DNA of 45,599 bases from Hungatella sp. UBA3048 (GTDB taxonomy: Bacteria; Bacillota; Clostridia; Lachnospirales; Lachnospiraceae), in the NCBI GenBank assembly GCA_002367105.1, contig DFCS01000023.1:94929-140527 (forward strand). Direction: 5' to 3'. Of this stretch, positions 32,983 to 41,483 are shown in pieces. A program made the position numbers and the translations under genes. Each line of letters starts with the position of its first letter. The stretch's first letter is position 1. The notes beneath the pieces were generated by a model. That model was not told the origin of the DNA. It made no database searches and worked only from the letters and a program-made list of their open reading frames with translations.

Positions 32983-33891
32983 ATGAACCTTGACCATATC
33001 TATGAATCCTGCCGCCTCTGTCCCAGGAACTGCAGGGTAAACCGCCATGTAAGTACCGGTTTCTGCGGCTGCAGCGATACCATAAAAGCAGCCCGGGCCG
33101 CACTCCACCACTGGGAGGAGCCCTGCATCAGCGGAAGCAGGGGAAGCGGTACTGTATTTTTTTCCGGCTGTACCCTGGGCTGCTGCTTTTGTCAGAATTA
33201 TGCCATCAGCCAGGAGAATTTCGGAAAGGAAATTACAAGCAGTGAGCTTGCCCAGATTTTCTTAAGGCTTCAGGACGAAGGCGCCCACAATATAAATCTG
33301 GTCACAGCTACCCAGTATCTCCCATCGGTTTTAAAGGCCCTGGATCTTGTAAAACCAAAGCTTTCTATTCCAGTAGTCTATAACTGCGGTGGATATGAAT
33401 CAGAAGATATTATAAAAGAGCTGAGTTCATACATCGATGTGTGGCTTCCTGACTTAAAATATTTCAGTTCTGAACTTTCCTCACGCTACAGCAAAGCTTC
33501 TGATTATTTTGATGCAGCTTCAATGGCTATTAAACAGATGATTCTCCAGACCGGGGCTCCCCAGTTTGATTCCGATGGAGCCCTAATGAAAAAGGGGGTC
33601 ATCATACGTCATATGGTGCTTCCGGGCGCTAAGGAAGATTCTATCCGCCTGCTTCACTGGATGAAGGATGAACTGCCGGAAGGAATGTATTACATCAGCC
33701 TTTTAAGCCAGTATACCCCATTCTACCGGAGTGAAAATTTTCCGGAAATCAACCGGAGAATTACTTCTTATGAATATGGAAAAGTGGTGGATGAAGCAAT
33801 CAGACTTGGGTTGGATCAGGGATTTATGCAGGAAAAAAGCAGCGCAAAAGAAGAATACACGCCTCCCTTTGATTTGGAAGGGATCTATTAA
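32983..33891 (+). CDS. PflX-type radical SAM protein
   Basis: This 302-aa iron-sulfur protein has the CxxxCxxC radical SAM motif as SGCTLGCCFCQNY (about residues 62-72) and an N-terminal extra Cys region (YESCRLCPRNCRVNRHVSTGFCGC) typical of the PflX group (COG1313), relatives of pyruvate formate-lyase activase whose substrate is unknown. The ATG at 32983 has AGGAG 8 nt upstream. No glycyl radical enzyme is adjacent. It is 36 nt before the HIT gene on the same strand. Some homologues are annotated as activators only by similarity, so no reaction is assigned. Confidence 0.88.
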   Translation: MNLDHIYESCRLCPRNCRVNRHVSTGFCGCSDTIKAARAALHHWEEPCISGSRGSGTVFFSGCTLGCCFCQNYAISQENFGKEITSSELAQIFLRLQDEGAHNINLVTATQYLPSVLKALDLVKPKLSIPVVYNCGGYESEDIIKELSSYIDVWLPDLKYFSSELSSRYSKASDYFDAASMAIKQMILQTGAPQFDSDGALMKKGVIIRHMVLPGAKEDSIRLLHWMKDELPEGMYYISLLSQYTPFYRSENFPEINRRITSYEYGKVVDEAIRLGLDQGFMQEKSSAKEEYTPPFDLEGIY

Positions 33892-33927
33892 TAAAGGCTA
33901 AGTTGGTTATTATATTGGAGGAAAAAT

Positions 33928-34398
33928 ATGTATAATCATGCACCCGAGGGGTATGTCTGCCCTTTTTGTCAAATAGTTGATGGCGTGGAAAATGAACATA
34001 TCCATACGAAACAGAACGATATAATATACAAAGATGACTATGTTACCGCATTTATTTCTTCTGCTTGGTGGAAAAATAATAAAGGTCATGTCATTATAAT
34101 TCCTAATAAACATATCGAGAACTTATATGATTTGCCATCTGAATTTTCTTACAGGATACATGATTTAGAAAAAGAGATCGCACTTGCATTAAAAGAAACG
34201 TACAAATGTGATGGAGTATCTTCCAGACAGCATAATGAACCTTGTGGAAATCAAGATGTATGGCATTATCATCTTCATGTATTTCCAAGATATAAGGGAG
34301 ACAATTTATATAAGACAGACAGAGAGAACTCAAAACCAGAAGAACGTTTAGAGTACGTCAAAAAATTAAAAGATTATTTTATCAAAAAGAATAATTAA
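33928..34398 (+). CDS. HIT-family nucleotide hydrolase/transferase
   Basis: This 156-aa protein has the histidine triad HYHLHVFPR (about residues 112-120), an N-terminal CPFC zinc-type pair at residues 11-14, and the HVIIIPNKHIENLYDLP segment of the Hint/HinT-like branch. It likely hydrolyses adenylated or dinucleotide substrates. The ATG has GGAGG upstream. Codon use is clearly more AT-rich than the neighbours, which hints at separate ancestry. A terminator follows at 34439. Confidence 0.88.
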   Translation: MYNHAPEGYVCPFCQIVDGVENEHIHTKQNDIIYKDDYVTAFISSAWWKNNKGHVIIIPNKHIENLYDLPSEFSYRIHDLEKEIALALKETYKCDGVSSRQHNEPCGNQDVWHYHLHVFPRYKGDNLYKTDRENSKPEERLEYVKKLKDYFIKKNN

Positions 34399-34438
34399 TA
34401 TCTTTTTAGCTTATTCATATATCAGCATATGTGAGTAA

Positions 34439-34469
34439 AGGGAAACTTTGAGAAAGGTTTCCCTTTTTC
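34439..34469 (+). terminator. Intrinsic terminator after the HIT gene
   Basis: GGGAAAC (34440-34446) pairs with GTTTCCC (34457-34463), then five T. Confidence 0.8.
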
Positions 34470-34495
34470 AATATCTAAATTATCAACACCTTAAT

Positions 34496-34556
34496 AAAAA
34501 ACAGATAGAAACGGATACCGATTTTTAGTTTTCATACCATCGATATCCGTTTCTAT
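34496..34556 (-). terminator. Strong intrinsic terminator of the candidate ncRNA
   Basis: An 18-bp stem (34505-34522 with 34539-34556, one G-U pair) and a 16-nt loop are followed on the minus strand by CTG and six T (34501-34496). Confidence 0.85.
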
Positions 34557-34958
34557 ATTATTAAATCCATTGGTCTTGATACCTCGTTTCTCTCTCATGT
34601 CTGTTTCCTTGTACATAGTACACGATCTTCAGCATGATCTATGTTAATTTTTCCGCTCCCCGTTGTTATACACCAGATTCATGGGCTTTACTCTTTTATT
34701 TAACTGTTTCTCTCCTTATGTGTCCTGGTTTCTTAAGTTGGAACATTTGAATCTAATACAGTCTTAACTCCCCATGAATTCTCTCTTTTTCATGAATGAT
34801 TTATCATTGCTTCAAAGATTAGCTTTTAACATCGGCAGATTGGTTTTTCTTTTGCTTCATATATTATATAAATGAAGCGTGGCTGCTCTTTCTGGTGGAC
34901 TGTACCTCCTTCTTTTAGATTTGACTTTCTTTATTTAACTTTTTTTAGTTATGGCTTT
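34496..34958 (-). ncRNA. Candidate ~460-nt noncoding RNA of unknown class
   Basis: A complete transcription unit lies here: promoter at 34959-34987, predicted start near 34952, and a strong terminator at 34496-34556. Within it no ORF exceeds about 35 codons, and the only ribosome-site-like AGGAGG (near 34908) has no start codon at proper distance. The RNA can form several hairpins: 34854-34878 (GCTTCAT/ATGAAGC) and 34613-34644, a 6-bp plus 4-bp helix with a 2x2 internal loop and an 8-nt loop. It is A-rich with purine-rich linkers. Large structured RNAs of Clostridia (for example ROOL, OLE or raiA) came to mind, but I cannot match this to any. A messenger for tiny peptides is the alternative, for example the 35-codon frame that starts near 34598. 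Confidence 0.55.
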
Positions 34959-34987
34959 ATTATAACGTACAAGCTTCCTTTTGTCAA
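34959..34987 (-). promoter_or_regulatory. Perfect consensus promoter driving the candidate ncRNA
   Basis: Minus strand TTGACA (34987-34982), exactly 17 nt, TATAAT (34964-34959). Both boxes are full consensus, the best promoter in the window. Confidence 0.8.
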
Positions 34988-35142
34988 TGCTTTTTAACAT
35001 ATTTTTATATATTAATTGTTAATTTTCTAATTGTATATATTTATTTAGAATATATATGTATTTTCACAATATTATTACAGAACATCTGATTGCCTTTATT
35101 CGAATACTATATCATTTCTATATCATTTTTTTATATCTGCAC
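34988..35142. other. Very AT-rich intergenic stretch
   Basis: About 155 bp of almost pure A/T with no ORF or clear signal; it lies upstream of the ncRNA promoter and could act as an UP-element or curved DNA. Confidence 0.4.
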
Positions 35143-35183
35143 AAAAAAACAGAGTTAAATAGCTGTTCGATTTAACTCTGTTT
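35143..35183 (-). terminator. Intrinsic terminator of chemoreceptor 2
   Basis: AAACAGAGTTAAAT (35147-35160) pairs perfectly with ATTTAACTCTGTTT (35170-35183), with a T-run on the minus strand. Confidence 0.9.
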
Positions 35184-35216
35184 CCACGATCTTTTATGAA
35201 AATCATTATGTATCTT

Positions 35217-37406
35217 TTATTCTTCTCTTAAACGAAAACTTTTTACCAGTTCACGCAAAAGCTGAGCCTGCTGGGATAGTTCCTCACTGGAAGCCGCACT
35301 TTCTTCCGCAGCCGCAGCATTGTTCTGAACTACAGATGAGATTCTTCCAAGCTCCTTGGTCACATCTTCCACTGCTCTTGCTTCCTGTGAGGCTATGGTT
35401 GAAATGGTATCTACGGAATCCACTGCCAGAGCGGAATCCTCCAACACCTTCATCATGGACTGAACGGTTTCATCCAATATCTCATTGCCCTTTTCCACAG
35501 CATTTATGGAATCCCTGATTAATGCTGTGGTATTCTTCGCTGCTTCAGAGCTTTTCGCAGCCAGATTCCGTACCTCACCGGCAACCACTGCAAAACCTCT
35601 TCCTGACTCTCCTGCCCTTGCAGCTTCAATTGCAGCATTTAATGCCAGGATATTGGTCTGGAATGCAATATCTTCAATCACCTTTATGATCTTACCGATC
35701 TCACCGGAAGAGACATGAATCTCATTCATGGCACTGGAAAGATTCTGCATGGACATGTCGCAGTTTACCACCTCTGTACCAGTCATCTGAACCTGCAATG
35801 AAACATCTCCGGCTTTTTCTGCCAGACGTCTGACTTTATCTGCAACCTGGCTGATGGAACCGGATAACATTTCAACGGTTCTCTCCTGCTCTTCCGCACC
35901 GCTTGCTAAAAGCTGGGAACCGCTTGCAACCTGTCCGGAGCTTACCGCTACCTGGGCAGCTGCCTGGTTGACTTCATTCATAACCGCATTTAAATTCAAA
36001 ACGATCTGCTTTACCGCTTTTTCAAGCTGGGAAAAGTCTCCCTTAAGACCCAGTTCCACGTCTAAATCCAAATGGTTGTCCGCAACTTCCTTTAACGTAT
36101 AGGATATGCGGTCAATTACCTCTTTTAAGTTCACTGTCATTCGTTCAAAGGAAGCAGCCACAAGGCCGATCTCATCGTTGGATTCCACATCAATAATAAC
36201 GCTTAAATCCCCTTCCGCGATCTGCCCGGCAGCCGCGACGATCTTATGGATCGGTTTTAACTGCCTTCTTATAATAAATACAATGATAAAGAGAATAACG
36301 ATCATGGCCAAGATGGAAATAACGATCATCATGGAAGACATCCGGTCTGCTTCCCGGTTCATATCCCCCGCTTCCACCGCTGTGACGGAATACCAACTGG
36401 AACCATTTAACTGAATTGGTTCAAAGAAATAATAGGTATCTCCTTTTTTGCCTGGATCTACGGTATAAAAGTTAGAGCCAGAGGCAATTCCCGTATTTAT
36501 CTTCTCTCTGCATGTCCCGCTGTTCACGAAATCAGAAACACTGGTTCCAACGAGACCGCTGCCTGTACTTTCTGAAATAATGGTTCCTGTTTCATTTAAA
36601 ATGAAGGTCTGCATGCTTGGGTAGGAGGAACCTGCCGTTTTCATCTGGCTGAAGCGGTCCATATCCACATCAATGGAAACCACGCACAGCACCCTGTCGT
36701 TGACGATCACAGGCACCGCCATGGTGATGATCATCATACCATTGGATTTATATGGCAGTGTAATGACCTGAGCCTTTTCTTCCATCACCTTTATAAAATA
36801 ATCCTCGGATGAATAATCCTCGTACAGCCCGCAGTCCTTAACTGTCCCATCCTTGCCGGCATACAGGCCATAGCTTCTGGCTGCAGAACTCATGGCATAC
36901 TGCTCAAACAGAATACCGACTCCTACAATATCTTCGGAGTAGAGAACTGAGGACTTGATGGTCGTCATCATATAATCCTCCATTCTCATACCATAGCTGT
37001 CCAGGGTCATATTATCAAATACCTGGCTCTTATACAGCGGCTCGGCCGAAGGGCCTGACTTAATCCTCAGCCCCTGGAGAACCTTTCGGTTAGCGGCTGA
37101 ATTCTCAAGATAATACGTAATATTGTCTGATACCTGCCTTGCCTCATCAAGCGTCTGCTGGATCACCTTACCGTTCTCAGATGCCAGAGTCTTTAACTCC
37201 CTGAAAGCGGACTGTTTCATGGCACTTTTTGTCATTCTTGAGGTAACTCCGATCAAAGCCGTAAAAACAATCACCAGCATAATTCCTGCGATGAGTGCAA
37301 TCCTGGTTGAAAGCTGATATTTCCCTGCTCCTTTCTTCTTTAACCAGGTCATCCCTTTGCCTTTTAAATCACGATTCTTCCATTCTCTCAAAAACTGTAC
37401 CTTCAT
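35217..37406 (-). CDS. Methyl-accepting chemotaxis protein 2 (double Cache-type sensor)
   Basis: This 729-aa chemoreceptor has TM1 at about residues 33-54, a large extracellular sensor (about 55-345) with the dCache-like SEDYFIKVMEEKAQVITLPYKSNGMMIITMAVPVIVNDRVLCVVSIDVDM, TM2 at about 352-375, a HAMP domain, and the signalling tip IEDIAFQTNILALNAAIEAARAGESGRGFAVVAGEVRNLAAKSSEAA. The ATG at 37406 has GAGGGGG upstream. It has its own promoter and terminator. The sensor is unlike that of chemoreceptor 1, so the ligands differ; no ligand can be named. Confidence 0.93.
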   Translation of the reverse strand: MKVQFLREWKNRDLKGKGMTWLKKKGAGKYQLSTRIALIAGIMLVIVFTALIGVTSRMTKSAMKQSAFRELKTLASENGKVIQQTLDEARQVSDNITYYLENSAANRKVLQGLRIKSGPSAEPLYKSQVFDNMTLDSYGMRMEDYMMTTIKSSVLYSEDIVGVGILFEQYAMSSAARSYGLYAGKDGTVKDCGLYEDYSSEDYFIKVMEEKAQVITLPYKSNGMMIITMAVPVIVNDRVLCVVSIDVDMDRFSQMKTAGSSYPSMQTFILNETGTIISESTGSGLVGTSVSDFVNSGTCREKINTGIASGSNFYTVDPGKKGDTYYFFEPIQLNGSSWYSVTAVEAGDMNREADRMSSMMIVISILAMIVILFIIVFIIRRQLKPIHKIVAAAGQIAEGDLSVIIDVESNDEIGLVAASFERMTVNLKEVIDRISYTLKEVADNHLDLDVELGLKGDFSQLEKAVKQIVLNLNAVMNEVNQAAAQVAVSSGQVASGSQLLASGAEEQERTVEMLSGSISQVADKVRRLAEKAGDVSLQVQMTGTEVVNCDMSMQNLSSAMNEIHVSSGEIGKIIKVIEDIAFQTNILALNAAIEAARAGESGRGFAVVAGEVRNLAAKSSEAAKNTTALIRDSINAVEKGNEILDETVQSMMKVLEDSALAVDSVDTISTIASQEARAVEDVTKELGRISSVVQNNAAAAEESAASSEELSQQAQLLRELVKSFRLREE

Positions 37407-37444
37407 TGTATAATCCCCCTCTGTAAGTTACAACCTTTACGGGA

Positions 37445-37472
37445 ATTATACCATAATTTACCAAAATGTAAA
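37445..37472 (-). promoter_or_regulatory. Promoter of chemoreceptor 2
   Basis: Minus strand TTTACA (37472-37467), 16-nt spacer, TATAAT (37450-37445). Confidence 0.6.
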
Positions 37473-37563
37473 ATATATTTTCATTTTTTTTGTAACATTT
37501 TTACAATTAATTCATTCATTCATATCCGCCGGTCTGGTCAAACACTCTGCCACAAACTTATGA

Positions 37564-39438
37564 TTAGCTCTCCTGGGTTCCGGCGGTATCTAATCCTGCG
37601 ATCCTCATAAACTCTTCCCCTGTTATGGTTTCCCGTTCCAGGAGATATTCTGCGATCTCATGCAGCTTTGTAACATTTTCCTTAAGAATATGAAAGGCCT
37701 TCTGATGCTGTTCCTTTACGATTCTGATTACGGTATCATCGATCTGCTTTGCCGTTTCAGGAGAACAGGCAAGAGTGGTGTCTCCGCCCAGATACTGGTT
37801 GGTCACGGTCTCAAGGGCCACCATATCAAACTCATCGCTCATGCCGTAACGGGTCACCATAGCCCTGGCAATTCTGGTAGCCTGCTCGATATCATTGGAA
37901 GCGCCGCTGGTGACTGTATCAAATATCAGCTCTTCTGCCGCCCTTCCTCCGGTAAAGGTGGCGATCTTGCTTAAAGCGGCCTCCTTTGTCAACAGGTGGC
38001 GTTCTTCTTCATCCACCTGCATGGTATAGCCAAGCGCACCGGAAGTTCTTGGAATAATGGTGATCTTATGAACAGGCGCCGAATGGTTCTGGCAGGCAGC
38101 GACAAGTGCATGCCCTACCTCATGATAAGCAATGATCTTCCTTTCCCTGGAATTGACAGAAGCGTCCTTTTTCTGGTATCCGGCAATAACTACCTCTACG
38201 CTTTCCTCCAAGTCTATCTGAGTTACGGTCTTTCTGCCTAAACGGACTGCCCTTAGCGCTGCCTCATTCACAATATTGGCAAGCTCTGCACCGCTGGACC
38301 CGGCTGTGGCAAGCGCTATTCCGTGAAAATCCACATCATCGGACAGCTTGACATTTTTGCCGTGAACCTTTAATATGGCCTCCCGGCCATTAAGATCAGG
38401 AAGTTCTACAGGGATCCTGCGGTCAAACCGGCCCGGCCTTAAAAGGGCTTTATCAAGGGAATCCGGACGGTTGGTGGCTGCCAATATGACAACGCCTTTT
38501 TTTCCGTCGAATCCATCCATCTCAGCCAAGAGCTGGTTTAAGGTCTGTTCCCTTTCGTCATTTCCTGTAAAACCGCCTCCGTCACGTTTCTTGCCTATGG
38601 TATCAATTTCATCGATGAATACGATACAGGGGGCTTTTTCATTGGCCTGTTTAAATAAGTCCCTGACCTTTGCCGCACCCATACCCACAAACATTTCCAC
38701 GAATTCAGAACCGGATATGGAGAAAAACGGCACATGCGCTTCGCCTGCCACCGCCCTGGCAAGAAGTGTCTTACCGGTTCCGGGAGGGCCTACCAACAGG
38801 GCGCCCTTTGGAAGGGAAGCGCCGATATCCGCATATTTCTGGGGATTATGAAGGAAATCCACAATCTCCTTTAAAGCCTCCTTTGCCTCCTCCTGACCGG
38901 CCACATCCCGGAAGGTCTTTCCGGTCTCGGATTCCGCATAGATTTTCGGATTGGATTTTCCAAAGGACATGGCATTGCCGCCGCCCATCTTCTTTTGTAT
39001 CTGGCCGGATAAAAAATTTCCCAGGAACACAAAAATCAGGATCGGAATGATCCAGGTGAGCAAAATGGAAAGCAAGGGGGACATCTGCTCTACAATCGCC
39101 TTTTCAAAGGAAACGTCATGGGCTATCAGCCTTTCGGTAAGTGTATCATCCGGCCACAGCCCGGTCTTATATACATCGTACACAGGCTTGCCTTCCCAGT
39201 CCTTCTTTCCGGTATCGGATTTAAACTGAATCTCTGTTTCTGTCTTTGCTACAGCCTGAACCTTCCCCTGGTCTACCATCTCCAGGAACGTGCTGTAGGG
39301 AACCTCAGTCACTGATTTGGACTGGATCCAGGGAACCGTCAATGCATTGAACAATATCATGACTAATAAAACAATAACATAATAAAAAACAAATGGTTTT
39401 TTCTGATTTTTTTGTGAATTATCATCTTTCAAACCCAT
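37564..39438 (-). CDS. ftsH: FtsH: ATP-dependent membrane zinc metalloprotease
   Basis: This 624-aa membrane AAA protease degrades unneeded or damaged membrane and cytosolic proteins. Two transmembrane helices (about 16-34 and 121-140) frame the extracytoplasmic domain. The AAA part has Walker A GPPGTGKT at 217-224, Walker B IVFIDEID at 272-279 and the second region of homology ATNRPDSLDKALLRPGRFDR. The zinc site HEVGH lies at 439-443. The ATG has AAGGAGG. It starts 21 nt after the flavodoxin gene, so the two are probably co-transcribed. Firmicutes often have more than one FtsH; this one is not in the usual tilS-hpt context, so it may be a paralogue. Confidence 0.96.
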   Translation of the reverse strand: MGLKDDNSQKNQKKPFVFYYVIVLLVMILFNALTVPWIQSKSVTEVPYSTFLEMVDQGKVQAVAKTETEIQFKSDTGKKDWEGKPVYDVYKTGLWPDDTLTERLIAHDVSFEKAIVEQMSPLLSILLTWIIPILIFVFLGNFLSGQIQKKMGGGNAMSFGKSNPKIYAESETGKTFRDVAGQEEAKEALKEIVDFLHNPQKYADIGASLPKGALLVGPPGTGKTLLARAVAGEAHVPFFSISGSEFVEMFVGMGAAKVRDLFKQANEKAPCIVFIDEIDTIGKKRDGGGFTGNDEREQTLNQLLAEMDGFDGKKGVVILAATNRPDSLDKALLRPGRFDRRIPVELPDLNGREAILKVHGKNVKLSDDVDFHGIALATAGSSGAELANIVNEAALRAVRLGRKTVTQIDLEESVEVVIAGYQKKDASVNSRERKIIAYHEVGHALVAACQNHSAPVHKITIIPRTSGALGYTMQVDEEERHLLTKEAALSKIATFTGGRAAEELIFDTVTSGASNDIEQATRIARAMVTRYGMSDEFDMVALETVTNQYLGGDTTLACSPETAKQIDDTVIRIVKEQHQKAFHILKENVTKLHEIAEYLLERETITGEEFMRIAGLDTAGTQES

Positions 39439-39459
39439 AATGCTCCTCCTTTTCTTTTG

Positions 39460-39963
39460 TTACTCCTTAAGGACCGATTTTACAAATTCTTCTGCATCCA
39501 TAAAATCCTGTTCATTGGGATGCAGCATCCCATCCTCATATGCGGATATCATGGCCCTGATCTGAGGAGTGTCGTGAATCGCCTGCATTTGCCTGTATTT
39601 TTCTAAAATCTGGGGAGCCATCTTTCCTCCGCACATAAAACAGCCAAGATATTCATTATCATCAGGAAGGAATACAGCCACCTGCTTTTCCACCTGTTTA
39701 AAATATTCTTTATTCCCGGAAAGCCCGCAGGTTCCAAACAAGGCAACCCGTTTGCCGTGGAGATCCGAAAGAAAGTCAAGCACTTCTGTTTTACAGGTTC
39801 CCCGGTTATTCCAGAAACCTACGAAATACGTATCCGCTTCTTCTCCATGAAGTTCCTCCAGACTGACAATATCCTTGGATTTTCCAGGAAGGGTTTTAAA
39901 AATTTTCATGGCTACCTTCTGGGTATTTCCAGTATTACTTGTATATACAACTAAATAGTCCAT
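39460..39963 (-). CDS. Flavodoxin-family protein, BilS-like
   Basis: This 167-aa electron-transfer protein has the flavodoxin FMN phosphate loop YTSNTGNTQKVA at residues 7-18 and later FGTCGLSGNKEYF. Its shape (WNNRGTCKTEVLDFLSDL, LGCFMCGGKMAPQILEKYR) resembles flavodoxins annotated BilS, which accompany bilirubin reductase in gut Clostridia; no bilR is in this window, so that function is only a possibility. The ATG at 39963 has AGGAGG upstream. It precedes ftsH in an apparent two-gene operon. Confidence 0.8.
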   Translation of the reverse strand: MDYLVVYTSNTGNTQKVAMKIFKTLPGKSKDIVSLEELHGEEADTYFVGFWNNRGTCKTEVLDFLSDLHGKRVALFGTCGLSGNKEYFKQVEKQVAVFLPDDNEYLGCFMCGGKMAPQILEKYRQMQAIHDTPQIRAMISAYEDGMLHPNEQDFMDAEEFVKSVLKE

Positions 39964-40096
39964 ATATTCAGCCTCCTATGAGATTAAAATATACCAAATC
40001 TAGCTATTTATCAAGAGATTGCGGAAAATGTTAATACAATTTATGTAACTTTTAGAATCTATATGGCAAAATGCACGGTTATTCCCTTAAAATTTG

Positions 40097-40139
40097 AAAA
40101 AGCTTTGGAACTGCTGATAGCCAGCTATTCCAAAGCTTT
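40097..40139 (-). terminator. Intrinsic terminator after hemL
   Basis: AAAGCTTTGGAA (40099-40110) pairs with TTCCAAAGCTTT (40128-40139); T-run on the minus strand. Confidence 0.85.
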
Positions 40140-40151
40140 ATTTTACCGTTC

Positions 40152-41429
40152 TTAAGAAAGAATTCCTGCTGCCTCCTTTATGATGCTGCAGGTTTTTTCA
40201 ATATCCTCATCCGTATGTGCCGCAGAAAGAAACAAAATTTCAAACTGGGATGGAGCCGTGTAAATGCCATGCTCCAAAAGATAATGAAAATAGGTTCCGT
40301 ACTTAACCGTGTCCGAAGCCAGAGCTGTATCAAAATCCACCACCTGGTCTTTTGTGAAAAATACGCTGAAAAGAGAGCCTGCCTGATTTACCCAGGTTTC
40401 AGGAAGCGTTTCTTTAAGAGTTTTTACAAGCTTTCCTGCCTTTTCTTCCAGTGAGGAATAGATTCCCGGCTGCTCCATCAGGGTCCTGATGGTCGCGATT
40501 CCGGCTGTCGTTGCAATGGGATTGCCGGAAAGGGTCCCTGCCTGGTAAACCTTCCCCAAAGGAGAAACCACCTCCATGATCTCTTTCCTTCCTCCATACA
40601 CTCCCATCGGCATTCCTCCGCCTGCGATCTTTCCGAGGGCTGTCATATCAGGAACAACACCATAATATCCCTGTGCGCCTCCAAGCCCCATGCGAAACCC
40701 GGTAATGACCTCATCAAAGATGAGAACCGCTCCATACTTTGCCGTGATTTCCCTTAAAAATTCCAGAAAGCCGGGCTTTGGCGGAACAAGCCCCATATTG
40801 GCTGCCACTGGCTCCACCACTAGTGCTCCGATTTCATCGGGAAATTCCGAAAACAGCTTTTTGACAGAGTCCTCATCATTATATCTGGCTAACAATGTGT
40901 GCTGGGTATAAGAGGCCGGTACACCGGCACTGTCTGGTGCAGATTCTGTCAGGGCACCGGAACCGGCCTTAACCAAAAGTCCGTCGGAATGTCCATGATA
41001 GCAGCCAATAAACTTGACAATCTTATCCCTTCCCGTATAGCCTCTCGCCGCGCGGATCGCACTCATGACCGCTTCTGTTCCGGAGCTTACCATTCGCATC
41101 ATTTCCATAGAAGGCATACACTCCCTGATCAGTGATCCCAGAACCAGCTCTTTTCTGGTAGGTGCGCCAAAAGATAAACCGTCTAGACAGGCCTCTCTCA
41201 CCGCTTCCACCACAGGCCCGCAGGCATGCCCAAGAATGGATGGTCCCCATGAATTCACGTAATCAATGTATTCATTTCCATCCTCATCGATAATATGAGA
41301 GCCTGACGCCCGTTTTACAAATACCGGTACTCCTCCCACAGAGCCAAAAGCGCGAACCGGGCTGTTGACCCCGCCTGGGAAATACTCCCTTGATTTTTCA
41401 AATAATGTTTTTGATTCTTCTATTTTCAT
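40152..41429 (-). CDS. hemL: Glutamate-1-semialdehyde 2,1-aminomutase
   Basis: This 425-aa PLP enzyme makes 5-aminolevulinate from glutamate-1-semialdehyde. Seen: VNSPVRAFGSVGGVPVF near the N terminus, SSGTEAVMSAIRAARGYTGRDKIVKF, IFDEVITGFRMGLGGAQ, and the PLP Lys in ALGKIAGGGMPMGVYGG. The ATG has AAGGAG. It is last in the run hemA - small ORF - methyltransferase - hemL, 54 nt after the methyltransferase. In an anaerobe the product would feed siroheme, heme or cobamide. Confidence 0.95.
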   Translation of the reverse strand: MKIEESKTLFEKSREYFPGGVNSPVRAFGSVGGVPVFVKRASGSHIIDEDGNEYIDYVNSWGPSILGHACGPVVEAVREACLDGLSFGAPTRKELVLGSLIRECMPSMEMMRMVSSGTEAVMSAIRAARGYTGRDKIVKFIGCYHGHSDGLLVKAGSGALTESAPDSAGVPASYTQHTLLARYNDEDSVKKLFSEFPDEIGALVVEPVAANMGLVPPKPGFLEFLREITAKYGAVLIFDEVITGFRMGLGGAQGYYGVVPDMTALGKIAGGGMPMGVYGGRKEIMEVVSPLGKVYQAGTLSGNPIATTAGIATIRTLMEQPGIYSSLEEKAGKLVKTLKETLPETWVNQAGSLFSVFFTKDQVVDFDTALASDTVKYGTYFHYLLEHGIYTAPSQFEILFLSAAHTDEDIEKTCSIIKEAAGILS

Positions 41430-41483
41430 CTAACTGACTCCTTTTCAATCTACAAGATAGCTTCCGTTTATAGTTATACAAGT

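Noticed and set aside
32953..33891. PflX-type radical SAM protein as maturase for the two-cysteine peptide
   Set aside because: It lies over 6 kb away, has the common PflX N terminus rather than a SPASM or RRE-bearing maturase layout, and is next to azlC and a HIT gene.
34103..34333. Minus-strand ORF opposite the HIT gene
   Set aside because: It is a shadow of the HIT coding frame, without ribosome site or recognisable domain.
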